DNA of 7,081 bases from an uncultured Collinsella sp. (GTDB taxonomy: Bacteria > Actinomycetota > Coriobacteriia > Coriobacteriales > Coriobacteriaceae), in NCBI GenBank assembly GCA_902475375.1, contig CABRZC010000098.1, forward strand, positions 1 to 7,081. Direction: 5' to 3'. Each line of letters begins with the position of its first letter. Within the stretch, counting starts at the first letter, position 1. This document shows, one piece after another, positions 1 to 5,764 of this stretch. The position numbers and the translations under genes are program-made. The notes under the pieces are model-generated. The model saw nothing but the letters and a program-made list of their open reading frames with translations, was not told the origin of the DNA and did no database searches.

Positions 1-124
1 ATAGTTGAAAGAATACGATTCATCGTAGTAAACCGGCATAGTTTTGTAACCGACGGGTCGAGTCGGCACCGCAACAAACCTAATAACCCGTTTTCTTCCA
101 TCCTCAAAGGATCAAATGCATGGC

Positions 125-173
125 AGGAGTGTCCCTAACTGTCGGCAGATAAGGAACGTCCCCAAGTACCGGG
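125..173. repeat. Imperfect tandem repeat, 27-bp period
   Basis: Unit A at 125-146 (AGGAGTGTCCCTAACTGTCGGC) begins AGGAGTGTCCC and ends TCGGC. Unit B at 152-173 begins AGGAACGTCCC and ends CCGGG. They match at 15 of 22 positions, and most differences are transitions. The GTCCC core of unit B can also pair with GGGGAC at 220-225, on the far side of the lacF terminator. It could be a degenerate interspersed intergenic repeat, or chance similarity in a GC-rich spacer. Confidence 0.35.
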
Positions 174-181
174 TAAAAAGA

Positions 182-215
182 AAAAGCCCTGTCGCGAGTT
201 TGCAGCAGAGCTTTT
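182..215 (-). terminator. Rho-independent terminator of lacF
   Basis: Read on the minus strand, about 28 bases after the lacF stop codon, AAAAGCTCTG pairs with CAGGGCTTTT. The stem is 10 bp with one G-U pair and a 14-nt loop. It runs into a T-rich tract (the complement of 171-185, TTTTTCTTTTT). This is a standard intrinsic terminator, correctly placed to end lacF transcription. The plus-strand reading has only a short T run, so strong bidirectional action is less likely. Confidence 0.75.
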
Positions 216-242
216 GGAAGGGGACTTGGTTGTGCGGGCTCG

Positions 243-581
243 TTAGGCGAGCTTGGCCTCGAGCTCGGCGATGCGCTTGTAGGCATCGATGGTAAAGCGG
301 GTCTGCTTCTCCAGGATCATAGTGGTCATGAGAGTGTCCTGAGCGTGAGCCATGATGAAGGTCATCTCCATCTCGCCACCGCCGGCCTCCTGCGAAAGCA
401 GCTTGGTCTGCGTGTCGTGGGCACCGATGAGCGCATCGCTGGCATCCTTGTGCAGCTGCTCGGCCTTCTCAAAATCACCCTCGCGAGCAGCATCGAGCGC
501 TGCAAGCAGATCGGTCTGGGCGTCACCTGCGTATGCGACGATCTCGAATCCAACCATCGAGATTTCTTCTTTGGTTGCCAT
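243..581 (-). CDS. lacF: PTS lactose-family EIIA component (LacF)
   Basis: This is the cytoplasmic phosphocarrier of a lactose/cellobiose-type PTS. It takes phosphate from HPr and hands it to the EIIB domain, here presumably that of LacE. The 112-residue length matches the family (about 105 residues). The N-terminal GFEIVAYAGDA stretch (residues 11-21) is nearly identical to my recollection of lactococcal LacF. The phosphorylation motif AHAQDTLMTT contains the expected His79. Asp82, three residues on, matches the Asp that binds the metal at the centre of the trimer. The protein is all-helical, with a charged C-terminal helix (KRIAELEAKLA). The ATG is supported by AAAGGA about 8 bases upstream (complement of 589-594). 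Unlike most lac operons, the gene is on the strand opposite lacE and lacG, 214 bp downstream of R1. It may have its own promoter or be read through from R1. A chitobiose/cellobiose EIIA is the alternative, but the match to LacF and the presence of lacG favour lactose. Confidence 0.92.
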   Translation of the reverse strand: MATKEEISMVGFEIVAYAGDAQTDLLAALDAAREGDFEKAEQLHKDASDALIGAHDTQTKLLSQEAGGGEMEMTFIMAHAQDTLMTTMILEKQTRFTIDAYKRIAELEAKLA

Positions 582-689
582 ATTGCGTTCCTTTCACATA
601 TGAACCAATGGAGAGCATCGCGTCCGGGCATACGCGCTGCGTTCTGTATGGCAGAAACATTAACATTCAAACAAAAAAGAACAACGCAA

Positions 690-717
690 AACATAATTTC
701 AAGCTATGAACGGTCAA
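690..717 (-). promoter_or_regulatory. Candidate lacF promoter
   Basis: On the minus strand, TTGACC (complement of 712-717, 5 of 6 to consensus) is followed after 16 bp by TATGTT (complement of 690-695, 4 of 6). This predicts a start near 683 and a leader of about 100 nt before lacF. The -35 overlaps one copy of the ACCGTTCA motif. It is a prediction from hexamer matching only. Read-through from R1 is the alternative, since I see no clear terminator between R1 and lacF. Confidence 0.45.
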
Positions 718-735
718 TTTTCGCCCGTGAACGGT
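707..735 (-). promoter_or_regulatory. Direct repeat of ACCGTTCA upstream of lacF
   Basis: The 8-mer TGAACGGT occurs at 707-714 and 728-735, reading ACCGTTCA toward lacF. The copies are 21 bp apart, two helical turns, so a regulator could bind both on the same DNA face. The proximal copy overlaps the candidate -35 hexamer. The same motif recurs at 1913-1922 and, with one change, at 6849-6858, upstream of the other PTS genes here. The binding protein is unknown. Confidence 0.4.
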
Positions 736-795
736 TTCCAAACCATTTCGAACAATATCAAACATGATTAACGGAAACCCAAACAGGACCGCGCC

Positions 796-1800
796 CTAGC
801 GCAAATCGCGCACCGTATCGCCCTCTACGAGCACGCCGGGGATCAGCATGTGCTCCACGCCAGACGCACCCCCCTCGGCACCGGCGATCTTATCGACTGC
901 CCACATGCCGACACGCCTGTTGTCAAAGCGCACGGTGGTCAGGCGACGGTCGGGCACGATATCGCCCAGGCTGTCATCAACACCCACCACGCTCACGTCC
1001 TCGGGCACACGCCTTCCGCACGACTCGAGCCCGCGAATGCAGCCGTATGCCATGGCATCGTTGGAAGCATAAATGGCCGTACAGGTCGGATCTTCCGCCA
1101 GAGCCTGACCGGCAGCATATCCGCTCTGTGCCGTCCAATCCCCACGGACGAGTCGCGGCGGCTCAATTCCATGCGCGCGCAATGTCTCGCGCCAGCCTTC
1201 CTCGCGCCGCATGCCCGAAAGCGAGCGCTCGGGACACGAGATAAAGTGCACGGTCTTGTGCCCCTGCTCCAGCAAATACTCGACCACCTGGCGCGAGCAA
1301 TCGAACTGGTCGTTATCGACCGTTGAACAGAGCGGGTGCTCCAGCATCGTAACGAGCACCGTCTGCATGCCGGGCAGCGGCTCGAAGGTGCCAAAGTCCG
1401 CCGGCATGCGATTCATGATCACGACCATGCCGTCTACCGGCAGCGCGCTCATACGCGACGATGCGCTCTCGAGGGTATAGGGATGTCCATCTACTTTAGT
1501 GAGGGTGATGGCATAGCCATGTTTGTCGGCCGCGGCGGCAAAGCCCTCCATACGGTCGAGGTTGCCGGTACCGGTAATGTTGAACATGGCGACGCCGACG
1601 GTCTTAAACTTGCCACGGCGCAGCGATCGACCGGCAAAATTGGGGCGATACCCCAGCTCGCGCATGGCGGCACGCACGCGCTCCTTGGTCTCGGGGCGCA
1701 CACTGGGCGAATCGTGCACGGTGCGCGAGACCGTCTGCTCCGAGACGCCCGCGAGGCGCGCCACGTCTTTGACGGATACCGATTTTTTAACAGCGGCCAT
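796..1800 (-). CDS. LacI-family transcriptional regulator (R1), likely lacEG repressor
   Basis: This is a cytoplasmic DNA-binding repressor of 334 residues, normal for the family. Residues 8-54 form the LacI helix-turn-helix (VKDVARLAGVS, then TVSR). Residues 21, 22 and 26 (Glu, Gln, Arg) sit at the positions of the LacI recognition triplet Tyr17-Gln18-Arg22. The hinge helix follows (NFAGRSL, residues 54-60), with Gly57 where Ala is usual. Residues 66-334 are the periplasmic-binding-protein-like effector domain. Its pocket resembles E. coli LacI: Arg199 (LacI Arg197), the GDWTAQSG stretch with Trp222 (LacI Trp220), Asn247 in SNDAMA, and Asp275 (LacI Asp274). A galactoside or its phosphate is therefore a reasonable effector, but this is inference. 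The gene diverges from lacE, with two matching operators between them, so it probably represses lacEG and perhaps itself. Its start has only a weak GAAAGA-like binding site. R2 (5765-6766) is a paralogue with extended matches across the effector domain. Confidence 0.9.
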   Translation of the reverse strand: MAAVKKSVSVKDVARLAGVSEQTVSRTVHDSPSVRPETKERVRAAMRELGYRPNFAGRSLRRGKFKTVGVAMFNITGTGNLDRMEGFAAAADKHGYAITLTKVDGHPYTLESASSRMSALPVDGMVVIMNRMPADFGTFEPLPGMQTVLVTMLEHPLCSTVDNDQFDCSRQVVEYLLEQGHKTVHFISCPERSLSGMRREEGWRETLRAHGIEPPRLVRGDWTAQSGYAAGQALAEDPTCTAIYASNDAMAYGCIRGLESCGRRVPEDVSVVGVDDSLGDIVPDRRLTTVRFDNRRVGMWAVDKIAGAEGGASGVEHMLIPGVLVEGDTVRDLR

Positions 1801-1958
1801 AGGTCGATCTTTCTATGTCAACGATGCCATTGGTGGCACCCTACGCAGTCAAATGAAACGTCTTCAAGTATATCTAACGCCTCCCCCACCATACGCTCAC
1901 CACCCAAAACCTACCGTTCACCGACATTTTTGCTTCCCCGAACGGCTTTTGTCGCCCA

Positions 1959-1976
1959 AATGTTAACGTTGCCATT
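1959..1976. promoter_or_regulatory. LacI-type operator O1
   Basis: The sequence is AATGTTAACGTTGCCATT, an 18-bp near-palindrome with 7 of 9 symmetric pairs and a central CG, the usual architecture of LacI-family operators. Its reverse complement differs from O2 at a single position (17 of 18). It lies about 160 bp upstream of the R1 start and 180 bp upstream of lacE, so it may serve autoregulation or act as an auxiliary site for looping to O2. The most likely ligand is R1, by position. Confidence 0.7.
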
Positions 1977-2004
1977 GTGCAAACACAGAGCCACCGGGCG
2001 GCTC

Positions 2005-2020
2005 AAACGTTTACGCGTAA
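2005..2020. promoter_or_regulatory. Overlapping CpG-centred palindromes
   Basis: AAACGTTT (2005-2012) and TTACGCGTAA (2011-2020) are both perfect palindromes with a central CG, overlapping by two bases between O1 and O2. They do not match the O1/O2 half-site, so a different regulator, for example a global LacI-type catabolite regulator, could bind. Such short palindromes can also arise by chance. Confidence 0.35.
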
Positions 2021-2065
2021 GGAATCGACGGTTCGCAGGCACAGGAACCACCGGTTCGCGTCTTT

Positions 2066-2080
2066 TTTTGTGTCACAAAA
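2066..2080. promoter_or_regulatory. 15-bp palindrome abutting O2
   Basis: TTTTGTGTCACAAAA has two perfect 7-bp arms around a single central T. With a one-base centre it cannot fold as an RNA hairpin of that length, so it is better read as a DNA site for a dimeric regulator. It overlaps the first two bases of O2 and lies about 17 bp upstream of the candidate -35 of lacE. A protein bound here might compete or cooperate with the repressor on O2. The binding protein is unknown. Confidence 0.4.
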
Positions 2081-2096
2081 TGGCAACGTCAACATT
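2079..2096. promoter_or_regulatory. LacI-type operator O2 at the lacE promoter
   Basis: AATGGCAACGTCAACATT is 17 of 18 identical to the reverse complement of O1, so the two sites face opposite ways, 120 bp centre to centre. Symmetry extends outward to CAAAATG and CATTTTG (2077-2083, 2092-2098). It directly abuts the predicted -35 hexamer of lacE, so a bound repressor could block polymerase. R1, encoded divergently, is the expected ligand. Confidence 0.75.
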
Positions 2097-2124
2097 TTGG
2101 CAACCGAACGTCAAAAGCTACCAT
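2097..2124 (+). promoter_or_regulatory. Candidate lacE promoter
   Basis: TTGGCA (2097-2102, 5 of 6 to the -35 consensus) and TACCAT (2119-2124, 4 of 6 to the -10) are 16 bp apart. This predicts transcription from about 2131 and a short leader with the AGGAG site at 2147-2151. Its position immediately downstream of O2 supports it. It is a hexamer-based prediction only. Confidence 0.5.
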
Positions 2125-2157
2125 CGTTGCTAACCCACCGACTCTTAGGAGCATTGC

Positions 2158-3924
2158 ATGGAGCAACTCATCGCCATCATCGAAAAGGGCCAGCCCTTTT
2201 TCAACGCGATCGCCCGCAACAAGTACCTCAAGGCGATCCGTGACGGTTTTATCTCCGTCATCCCCATCATCATCTTCTCGTCCATCTTCTGCTTGGTAGC
2301 CTCGGTCCCCAACATCTGGGGTTTCTACTGGCCCGATGACATCAACAACGCCCTGTGGAAGTGCTACAACTACTCCATGGGCATCCTGGCCATCGCCTGC
2401 GCCGCTACCACGGCCAAGCACTTCGCCGACGCTCAGAACCGCGACCTGCCCAAGAACAACCAGATCAACTTCATCTCGTGCATGTGCGCGGCCATCATCG
2501 GCTTCTTGCTCCTTTCGAGCGACACCATCGCCACGGACGCCGCCAGCGGCTTCAACACCACCTACCTTGGTTCCAAGGGCCTGCTGACCGCCTTCATCGC
2601 TGCGTTTGTGACCGGTATCATCTACAAGTTCTTCATCAAGCGCAACATCACCGTCAAGATGCCCGAGCAGGTTCCGCCCAACATCTCGCAGACCTTCAAG
2701 GACATCATCCCCTTCTCCGTCTGCATCACCGTCTTTTGGGTTTTTGACATCGTCTTCCGCGCTGCTTTTGGCTTCTGCTTTGCCCAGGGCGTCATCCAGG
2801 TGTTCCAGCCCCTGTTCACCGCTGCTGACGGCTATATCGGCCTCGCTGTGATTTACGGCGCCATGAGCCTCTTCTGGTTCGTCGGCGTCCACGGCCCCTC
2901 GATCGTCGAGCCCGCCATCGCCGCCGCTCTCGTTGCCAACATGACCGACAACCTGGCTGCGTTCCAGGCTGGCCAGCACGCTTCCGCTGTCCTGACCCAG
3001 GGTGCCCAGTACTTCGTCGTCTGCATGGGCGGCACCGGCGCTACGCTCGTCCTGGTCTTTATGTTCTGCTTCCTGGCAAAGTCTCAGGAGATGCGCGCCG
3101 TCGGTAAGGCCGCCATCGTCCCCGTCTGCTTTGCCGTCAACGAGCCGCTGCTGTTCGCCGCGCCCATCGTGCTCAACCCCGTCTTCTTTGTCCCGTTTGT
3201 CTTTGCCCCGATCGCCAACATCTGGATCCTCAAGATCTTTATCGACTTCTTGGGCATGAACGGCTTTATGTACACCCTGCCCTGGACTGTCCCCGGCCCC
3301 ATCGGCACCATCATGGGCCTGGGCTTCCAGCCGCTCGCCTTTGTGATGCTCGCCCTTATCCTGGTCGTCGACTTCGTTCTGTACTACCCGTTCTTCCGTG
3401 CCTACGACGCCCAGAAGTGCGCCGAGGAGGCCGAGATTTCCCAAGAGGAGCTCGCCGCCAAGAACGCCGAGAAGGCCGCCAAGCTCAACGATGCCTTCCA
3501 GGGCAAGGCTGACGCCAAGAGCGTTGCCGCCGGCGCTGCTGCCGAGGCCGTGAAGGCCGACGCCCCCGCCGCTGTCGCCACTGAGGCAACGACCGCCAGC
3601 GACCTCAACGGCAAGCGCGTACTCGTGCTCTGCCAGGGTGGCGGAACCTCGGGCCTGCTCGCCAACGCGCTGGCCAAGGCCGCCAAGGAGCGCGGCATCA
3701 ATCTTGAGACCGCTGCCGAGGCATATGGCAACCACGTGGACATGCTCCCCGACTTTGATCTGGTCGTCCTGGCCCCGCAGGCTGCCAGCTACTTGGCCGA
3801 CCTGCAGAAGGACTGCGAGCGCGTGGGCAACAAGTGCGTCGCCTGCCGTGGCAAGCAGTACATCGAGCTCTCCCAGGACGGCGACAAGTCTCTCGCCTTC
3901 GTGAGTGAACAGCTTTCGAAGTAA
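2158..3924 (+). CDS. lacE: PTS lactose-specific EIICB permease (LacE)
   Basis: This membrane permease imports lactose or a related beta-galactoside and phosphorylates it at C6. It is 588 residues long, close to lactococcal LacE (about 570). Residues 1-415 are the EIIC membrane domain, with hydrophobic segments near 30-50, 104-120, 142-160, 183-207, 225-245, 283-306, 318-355 and 392-412. The motifs WFVGVHGPSIVEP (His245) and VNEPLLFAAPIVLNP (Glu329) correspond to the substrate-site His and Glu known in the chitobiose transporter ChbC. Residues 418-483 form an Ala/Glu/Lys-rich linker. Residues 484-588 are the EIIB domain, with the loop LVLCQGGGTSGLLANAL and phospho-accepting Cys492. AGGAG lies 6 bases before the ATG. 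The N-terminus (IEKGQPFF) and the central stretch (DLPKNNQINF) closely match LacE. lacG follows 66 bp downstream, and LacF is the probable phosphate donor. Cellobiose-type specificity is less likely given lacG. Confidence 0.93.
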   Translation: MEQLIAIIEKGQPFFNAIARNKYLKAIRDGFISVIPIIIFSSIFCLVASVPNIWGFYWPDDINNALWKCYNYSMGILAIACAATTAKHFADAQNRDLPKNNQINFISCMCAAIIGFLLLSSDTIATDAASGFNTTYLGSKGLLTAFIAAFVTGIIYKFFIKRNITVKMPEQVPPNISQTFKDIIPFSVCITVFWVFDIVFRAAFGFCFAQGVIQVFQPLFTAADGYIGLAVIYGAMSLFWFVGVHGPSIVEPAIAAALVANMTDNLAAFQAGQHASAVLTQGAQYFVVCMGGTGATLVLVFMFCFLAKSQEMRAVGKAAIVPVCFAVNEPLLFAAPIVLNPVFFVPFVFAPIANIWILKIFIDFLGMNGFMYTLPWTVPGPIGTIMGLGFQPLAFVMLALILVVDFVLYYPFFRAYDAQKCAEEAEISQEELAAKNAEKAAKLNDAFQGKADAKSVAAGAAAEAVKADAPAAVATEATTASDLNGKRVLVLCQGGGTSGLLANALAKAAKERGINLETAAEAYGNHVDMLPDFDLVVLAPQAASYLADLQKDCERVGNKCVACRGKQYIELSQDGDKSLAFVSEQLSK

Positions 3925-3933
3925 GTAACGCTT

Positions 3934-3967
3934 AGGGCCAGCCGACCATCCAAGACCGGCTGGCCCT
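3934..3967 (+). terminator. lacE-lacG intercistronic hairpin (attenuator-like)
   Basis: AGGGCCAGCCG (3934-3944) pairs perfectly with CGGCTGGCCCT (3957-3967), an 11-bp GC-rich stem with a 12-nt loop, nine bases after the lacE stop. Only a broken T tract follows (TTCGATTT), so full termination is doubtful. It may act as a partial terminator or as a 3' stabiliser that sets the lacE:lacG ratio. The lacG start is 23 bases beyond it, with no separate promoter evident. Confidence 0.6.
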
Positions 3968-3990
3968 TCGATTTAGACGATTGGATCATC

Positions 3991-5430
3991 ATGTCCGTTA
4001 ACCCCGCTAGCGTCACCAACCCGCCTGCGCAGTTTCCCGAGGGCTTTGTCTTTGGCGGCGCCACTGCTGCTTACCAGGTAGAGGGCGAGACCCGCACCCA
4101 CGGTAAGGGCAAAGTCGCCTGGGACGACTTCTTGGAGGCCCAGGGGCGCTTTTCCCCCGATCCCGCTTCGGACTTCTACAACCAGTACCCCGTCGATCTG
4201 GAGCTGTGCGAGGAGTTCGGCATCAACGGCATTCGCCTCTCCATTGCCTGGAGCCGCATCTTCCCCAACGGCACCGGCGAGATCAACCCCGAGGGCGTGC
4301 AGTTCTACCACGATCTCTTCGCCGAGTGCCACAAGCACCACGTTGAGCCGTTTGTCACGCTGCATCACTTTGACACGCCGCTTCCCCTCTTTGAGAAGGG
4401 CGACTTCCTCAACCGCGAGACCATCGACGCCTTTGTGGACTTTGCCACCTTCTGCTTTAAGGAGTACGCCGACCAGGTGACCTACTGGTTCACCTTTAAC
4501 GAGATCTGGGCCGACGCCTCCAACACCTACATCGAGGGCACCTTCCCCGGTGGCGTCAAGGCGCATCTTGCCGAGGCCTTCCAGTGCGAGCACAACATGA
4601 TGCTCGCCCACGCCAAGGCCGTGCTGGCCTTCCACAACGGCGGTTTTAAGGGCAAGATCGGCGTCATTCAGTCGCTGGAGTTCAAGTACCCGCTCAACGA
4701 GAACGACCCCGCCGATATCAAGGCCGCCAACAACGAGCACGTGCTGCAAAACCAGTTCTTGCTCGACGCCACCTTCCGCGGCGACTACGCGCCCGACACC
4801 CTCGAGTGCGCCAACCGCCTGGCCGCCGTCTCGGGTGGCACCATCGAGATCCTAGACGAGGATCTGGAAATCATGCGCGAGGCCGCGCTCTACAACGACT
4901 ACCTGGGCGTTAACAACTACCAGTGCCGTTTTTTGAAGGCTTACGATGGCAAGAACGACCTGCACCACAACGGTACGGGCGAGAAGGGCACCGGCCGCTG
5001 GCGCGTCAAGGGCATTGGCGAGCACGTGAACAAGCCCGGCATCCCCACCACCGACTGGGACTGGATCATCTATCCCGAGGGTCTGTTCGATCTGCTCGTC
5101 TACATTAAGCAGCGCTACCCCAACTACAAGCAGATCTTCATCACCGAAAACGGCATGGGCTACAAGGACCCCTACAAGGACGGTTTTGTGGACGACCAGC
5201 CGCGCATCGACTACATCGAGCAGCACCTGCGCTGGCTGCTCAAGGCCATGGAGGTGGGTGTCAACGTGGGCGGCTACTTCCTATGGAGCCTGCAGGATCA
5301 GTTCTCCTGGACCAATGGCTACAACAAGCGTTACGGCTTCTTCTACGTTGACTTTGAAACCCAGAAGCGCACGCCCAAGGCAAGCGCATACTGGTATAAG
5401 CACGTGGCGCAGACCCGTCGTCTGGACTAG
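3991..5430 (+). CDS. lacG: 6-phospho-beta-galactosidase, GH1 (LacG)
   Basis: This cytoplasmic enzyme hydrolyses lactose-6-phosphate to glucose and galactose-6-phosphate. It is a retaining GH1 glycosidase of 479 residues (lactococcal LacG about 468). The N-terminal GH1 signature FVFGGATAAYQVEG is at residues 19-32. The acid/base is Glu171 in TFNE and the nucleophile is Glu386 in ITENG. The phosphate-binding loop Ser439-Trp440...Lys446-x-Tyr448 keeps the spacing of LacG Ser428/Trp429/Lys435/Tyr437, which marks a 6-phospho enzyme. The TDWDWIIYPEG stretch (354-364), SIAWSRIFP and HVEPFVTLHHFDTP match LacG over long runs and favour 6-phospho-galactosidase over 6-phospho-glucosidase. The ATG has only a weak GGAT eight bases upstream, and the protein carries about ten more N-terminal residues than lactococcal LacG. 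No better start is visible. It is probably cotranscribed with lacE and translated more weakly. Confidence 0.93.
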   Translation: MSVNPASVTNPPAQFPEGFVFGGATAAYQVEGETRTHGKGKVAWDDFLEAQGRFSPDPASDFYNQYPVDLELCEEFGINGIRLSIAWSRIFPNGTGEINPEGVQFYHDLFAECHKHHVEPFVTLHHFDTPLPLFEKGDFLNRETIDAFVDFATFCFKEYADQVTYWFTFNEIWADASNTYIEGTFPGGVKAHLAEAFQCEHNMMLAHAKAVLAFHNGGFKGKIGVIQSLEFKYPLNENDPADIKAANNEHVLQNQFLLDATFRGDYAPDTLECANRLAAVSGGTIEILDEDLEIMREAALYNDYLGVNNYQCRFLKAYDGKNDLHHNGTGEKGTGRWRVKGIGEHVNKPGIPTTDWDWIIYPEGLFDLLVYIKQRYPNYKQIFITENGMGYKDPYKDGFVDDQPRIDYIEQHLRWLLKAMEVGVNVGGYFLWSLQDQFSWTNGYNKRYGFFYVDFETQKRTPKASAYWYKHVAQTRRLD

Positions 5431-5522
5431 CTAACGCCATCGGCCGCCGTGACCATCACGCTGCCGTGCACCTTACCATTCCCGATCGCATGAGCGCTGC
5501 GTCCATGCACCTCTTTCCATGT

Positions 5523-5585
5523 GGCGGATACGACCTTCCCGGTGGATGCTTCAGCATCCTTGGTCGTATCCGCCGTTTTGTTTTT
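5523..5585 (+). terminator. Rho-independent terminator of lacEG
   Basis: GGCGGATACGACC (5523-5535) pairs perfectly with GGTCGTATCCGCC (5562-5574), a 13-bp stem. It encloses a second hairpin, GGATGC-TTCA-GCATCC (5544-5559). The T-rich tract GTTTTGTTTTT (5575-5585) follows. It is a strong intrinsic terminator about 92 bases after the lacG stop. The minus strand lacks a T tract, so it appears one-directional. Confidence 0.88.
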
Positions 5586-5604
5586 GAGCGAGCTGGGCCG
5601 CGTT

Positions 5605-5671
5605 CGTTTGTCTCGATCTGTAACATCTAGACCACTTTTGACCGTCTAGTTGTTACAAATCGAGACAAACG
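5605..5671. repeat. Long hairpin repeat, copy 1
   Basis: A 28-bp arm (5605-5632, starting CGTTTGTCTCGATCTGTAAC) pairs with 5644-5671 around an 11-nt centre, with only two mismatches (5618/5658 and 5626/5650). The first mismatch is a G-U pair if transcribed from the minus strand. Copy 2 lies 81 bp downstream. No T tract follows, so this is not a typical terminator. It resembles a REP- or MITE-like intergenic palindrome. I see no transposase and no clear target-site duplication. Confidence 0.75.
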
Positions 5672-5690
5672 GAATAAGCCGGACCGAATT

Positions 5691-5747
5691 GTCTAAATCT
5701 GTAACACCTAGTCGAGTTTTTTGGTCCCACCTGTTACAGATTTAGAC
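5691..5747. repeat. Long hairpin repeat, copy 2
   Basis: GTCTAAATCTGTAACA (5691-5706) pairs perfectly with 5732-5747 (16 bp, 25-nt centre). The left arm aligns with copy 1 through GTCT-x-x-ATCTGTAACA-x-CTAG, and TTTT is shared in the centre. Where copy 1 has CG/CG (5614-5615 with 5661-5662), copy 2 has AA/TT (5695-5696 with 5742-5743), so pairing is preserved. The inner stem present in copy 1 has largely decayed here. It ends 17 bases before the R2 stop codon. Confidence 0.75.
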
Positions 5748-5764
5748 GAACAGGCCGAGCACGT

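Larger units (their letters stand above)
1..242. other. Non-coding left flank
   Basis: I see no convincing gene in this stretch. The short reading frames crossing it have no recognisable motif and no good ribosome binding site. It contains the lacF terminator (182-215) and an imperfect tandem repeat (125-173). The first 120 bases are comparatively AT-rich and show nothing I can name. It may include upstream or downstream sequence of a gene lying outside the window. Confidence 0.6.
1801..2157. other. Divergent R1/lacE control region (357 bp, no gene)
   Basis: The region has no credible gene and is packed with symmetric sequences. In order these are an ACCGTTCACC motif (1913-1922), operator O1 (1959-1976), overlapping CpG-centred palindromes (2005-2020), two copies of CGGTTCGC 23 bp apart (2029-2036, 2052-2059), GAACC-3-GGTTC (2045-2057), a 15-bp palindrome (2066-2080), operator O2 (2079-2096) and a candidate lacE promoter (2097-2124). 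CCGTTC (1914-1919) and GAACGG (1940-1945) also form a spaced inverted repeat. For R1, a TATACT hexamer (complement of 1867-1872) is a possible -10, but it lacks a good -35. Confidence 0.65.
5431..5764. other. Convergent spacer with terminator and twin hairpin repeats
   Basis: This 334-bp gap between lacG and R2, which face each other, has no credible gene. It contains the lacEG terminator (5523-5585) and two diverged long inverted repeats (5605-5671 and 5691-5747). I see nothing specific in 5431-5520 apart from a short CGTGA/TCACG inverted repeat at 5448-5460. No T-tract terminator for R2 is obvious. Confidence 0.7.

Noticed and set aside
345..767. Plus-strand frame opposite lacF
   Set aside because: It is a shadow of lacF extended into the AT-rich leader, with no motif and no good ribosome binding site.
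1816..1821. Perfect TTGACA (minus strand) just upstream of R1
   Set aside because: A -10 at normal spacing would fall inside the R1 coding sequence, and no such hexamer is present there.
1336..2133. 265-residue plus-strand frame across R1 and the lacE promoter
   Set aside because: It is antisense to R1 and runs through the operators and promoter. The translation has no recognisable domain.
2089..3735. Long (548-residue) open frame antisense to lacE
   Set aside because: Its sequence is low-complexity, rich in Gly, Asp, Glu and Val, and has no domain. It is the mirror of GC-rich codons in a clearly real gene.
3973..4749. 258-residue open frame antisense to lacG
   Set aside because: It has a biased Val/Gly/Leu composition, no motif, and lies opposite strongly conserved GH1 sequence.
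5448..5460. CGTGA-3-TCACG inverted repeat after lacG
   Set aside because: The arms are only 5 bp, within chance expectation in GC-rich sequence, and no other signal supports a function.
5691..5747. Copy 2 of the hairpin repeat as the R2 terminator
   Set aside because: It is placed correctly after the R2 stop, but no T tract follows on the minus strand. It is better explained as part of the repeat pair.
5605..5747. CRISPR array
   Set aside because: There are only two copies, each is itself a long palindrome, and there is no regular repeat-spacer structure or cas gene.
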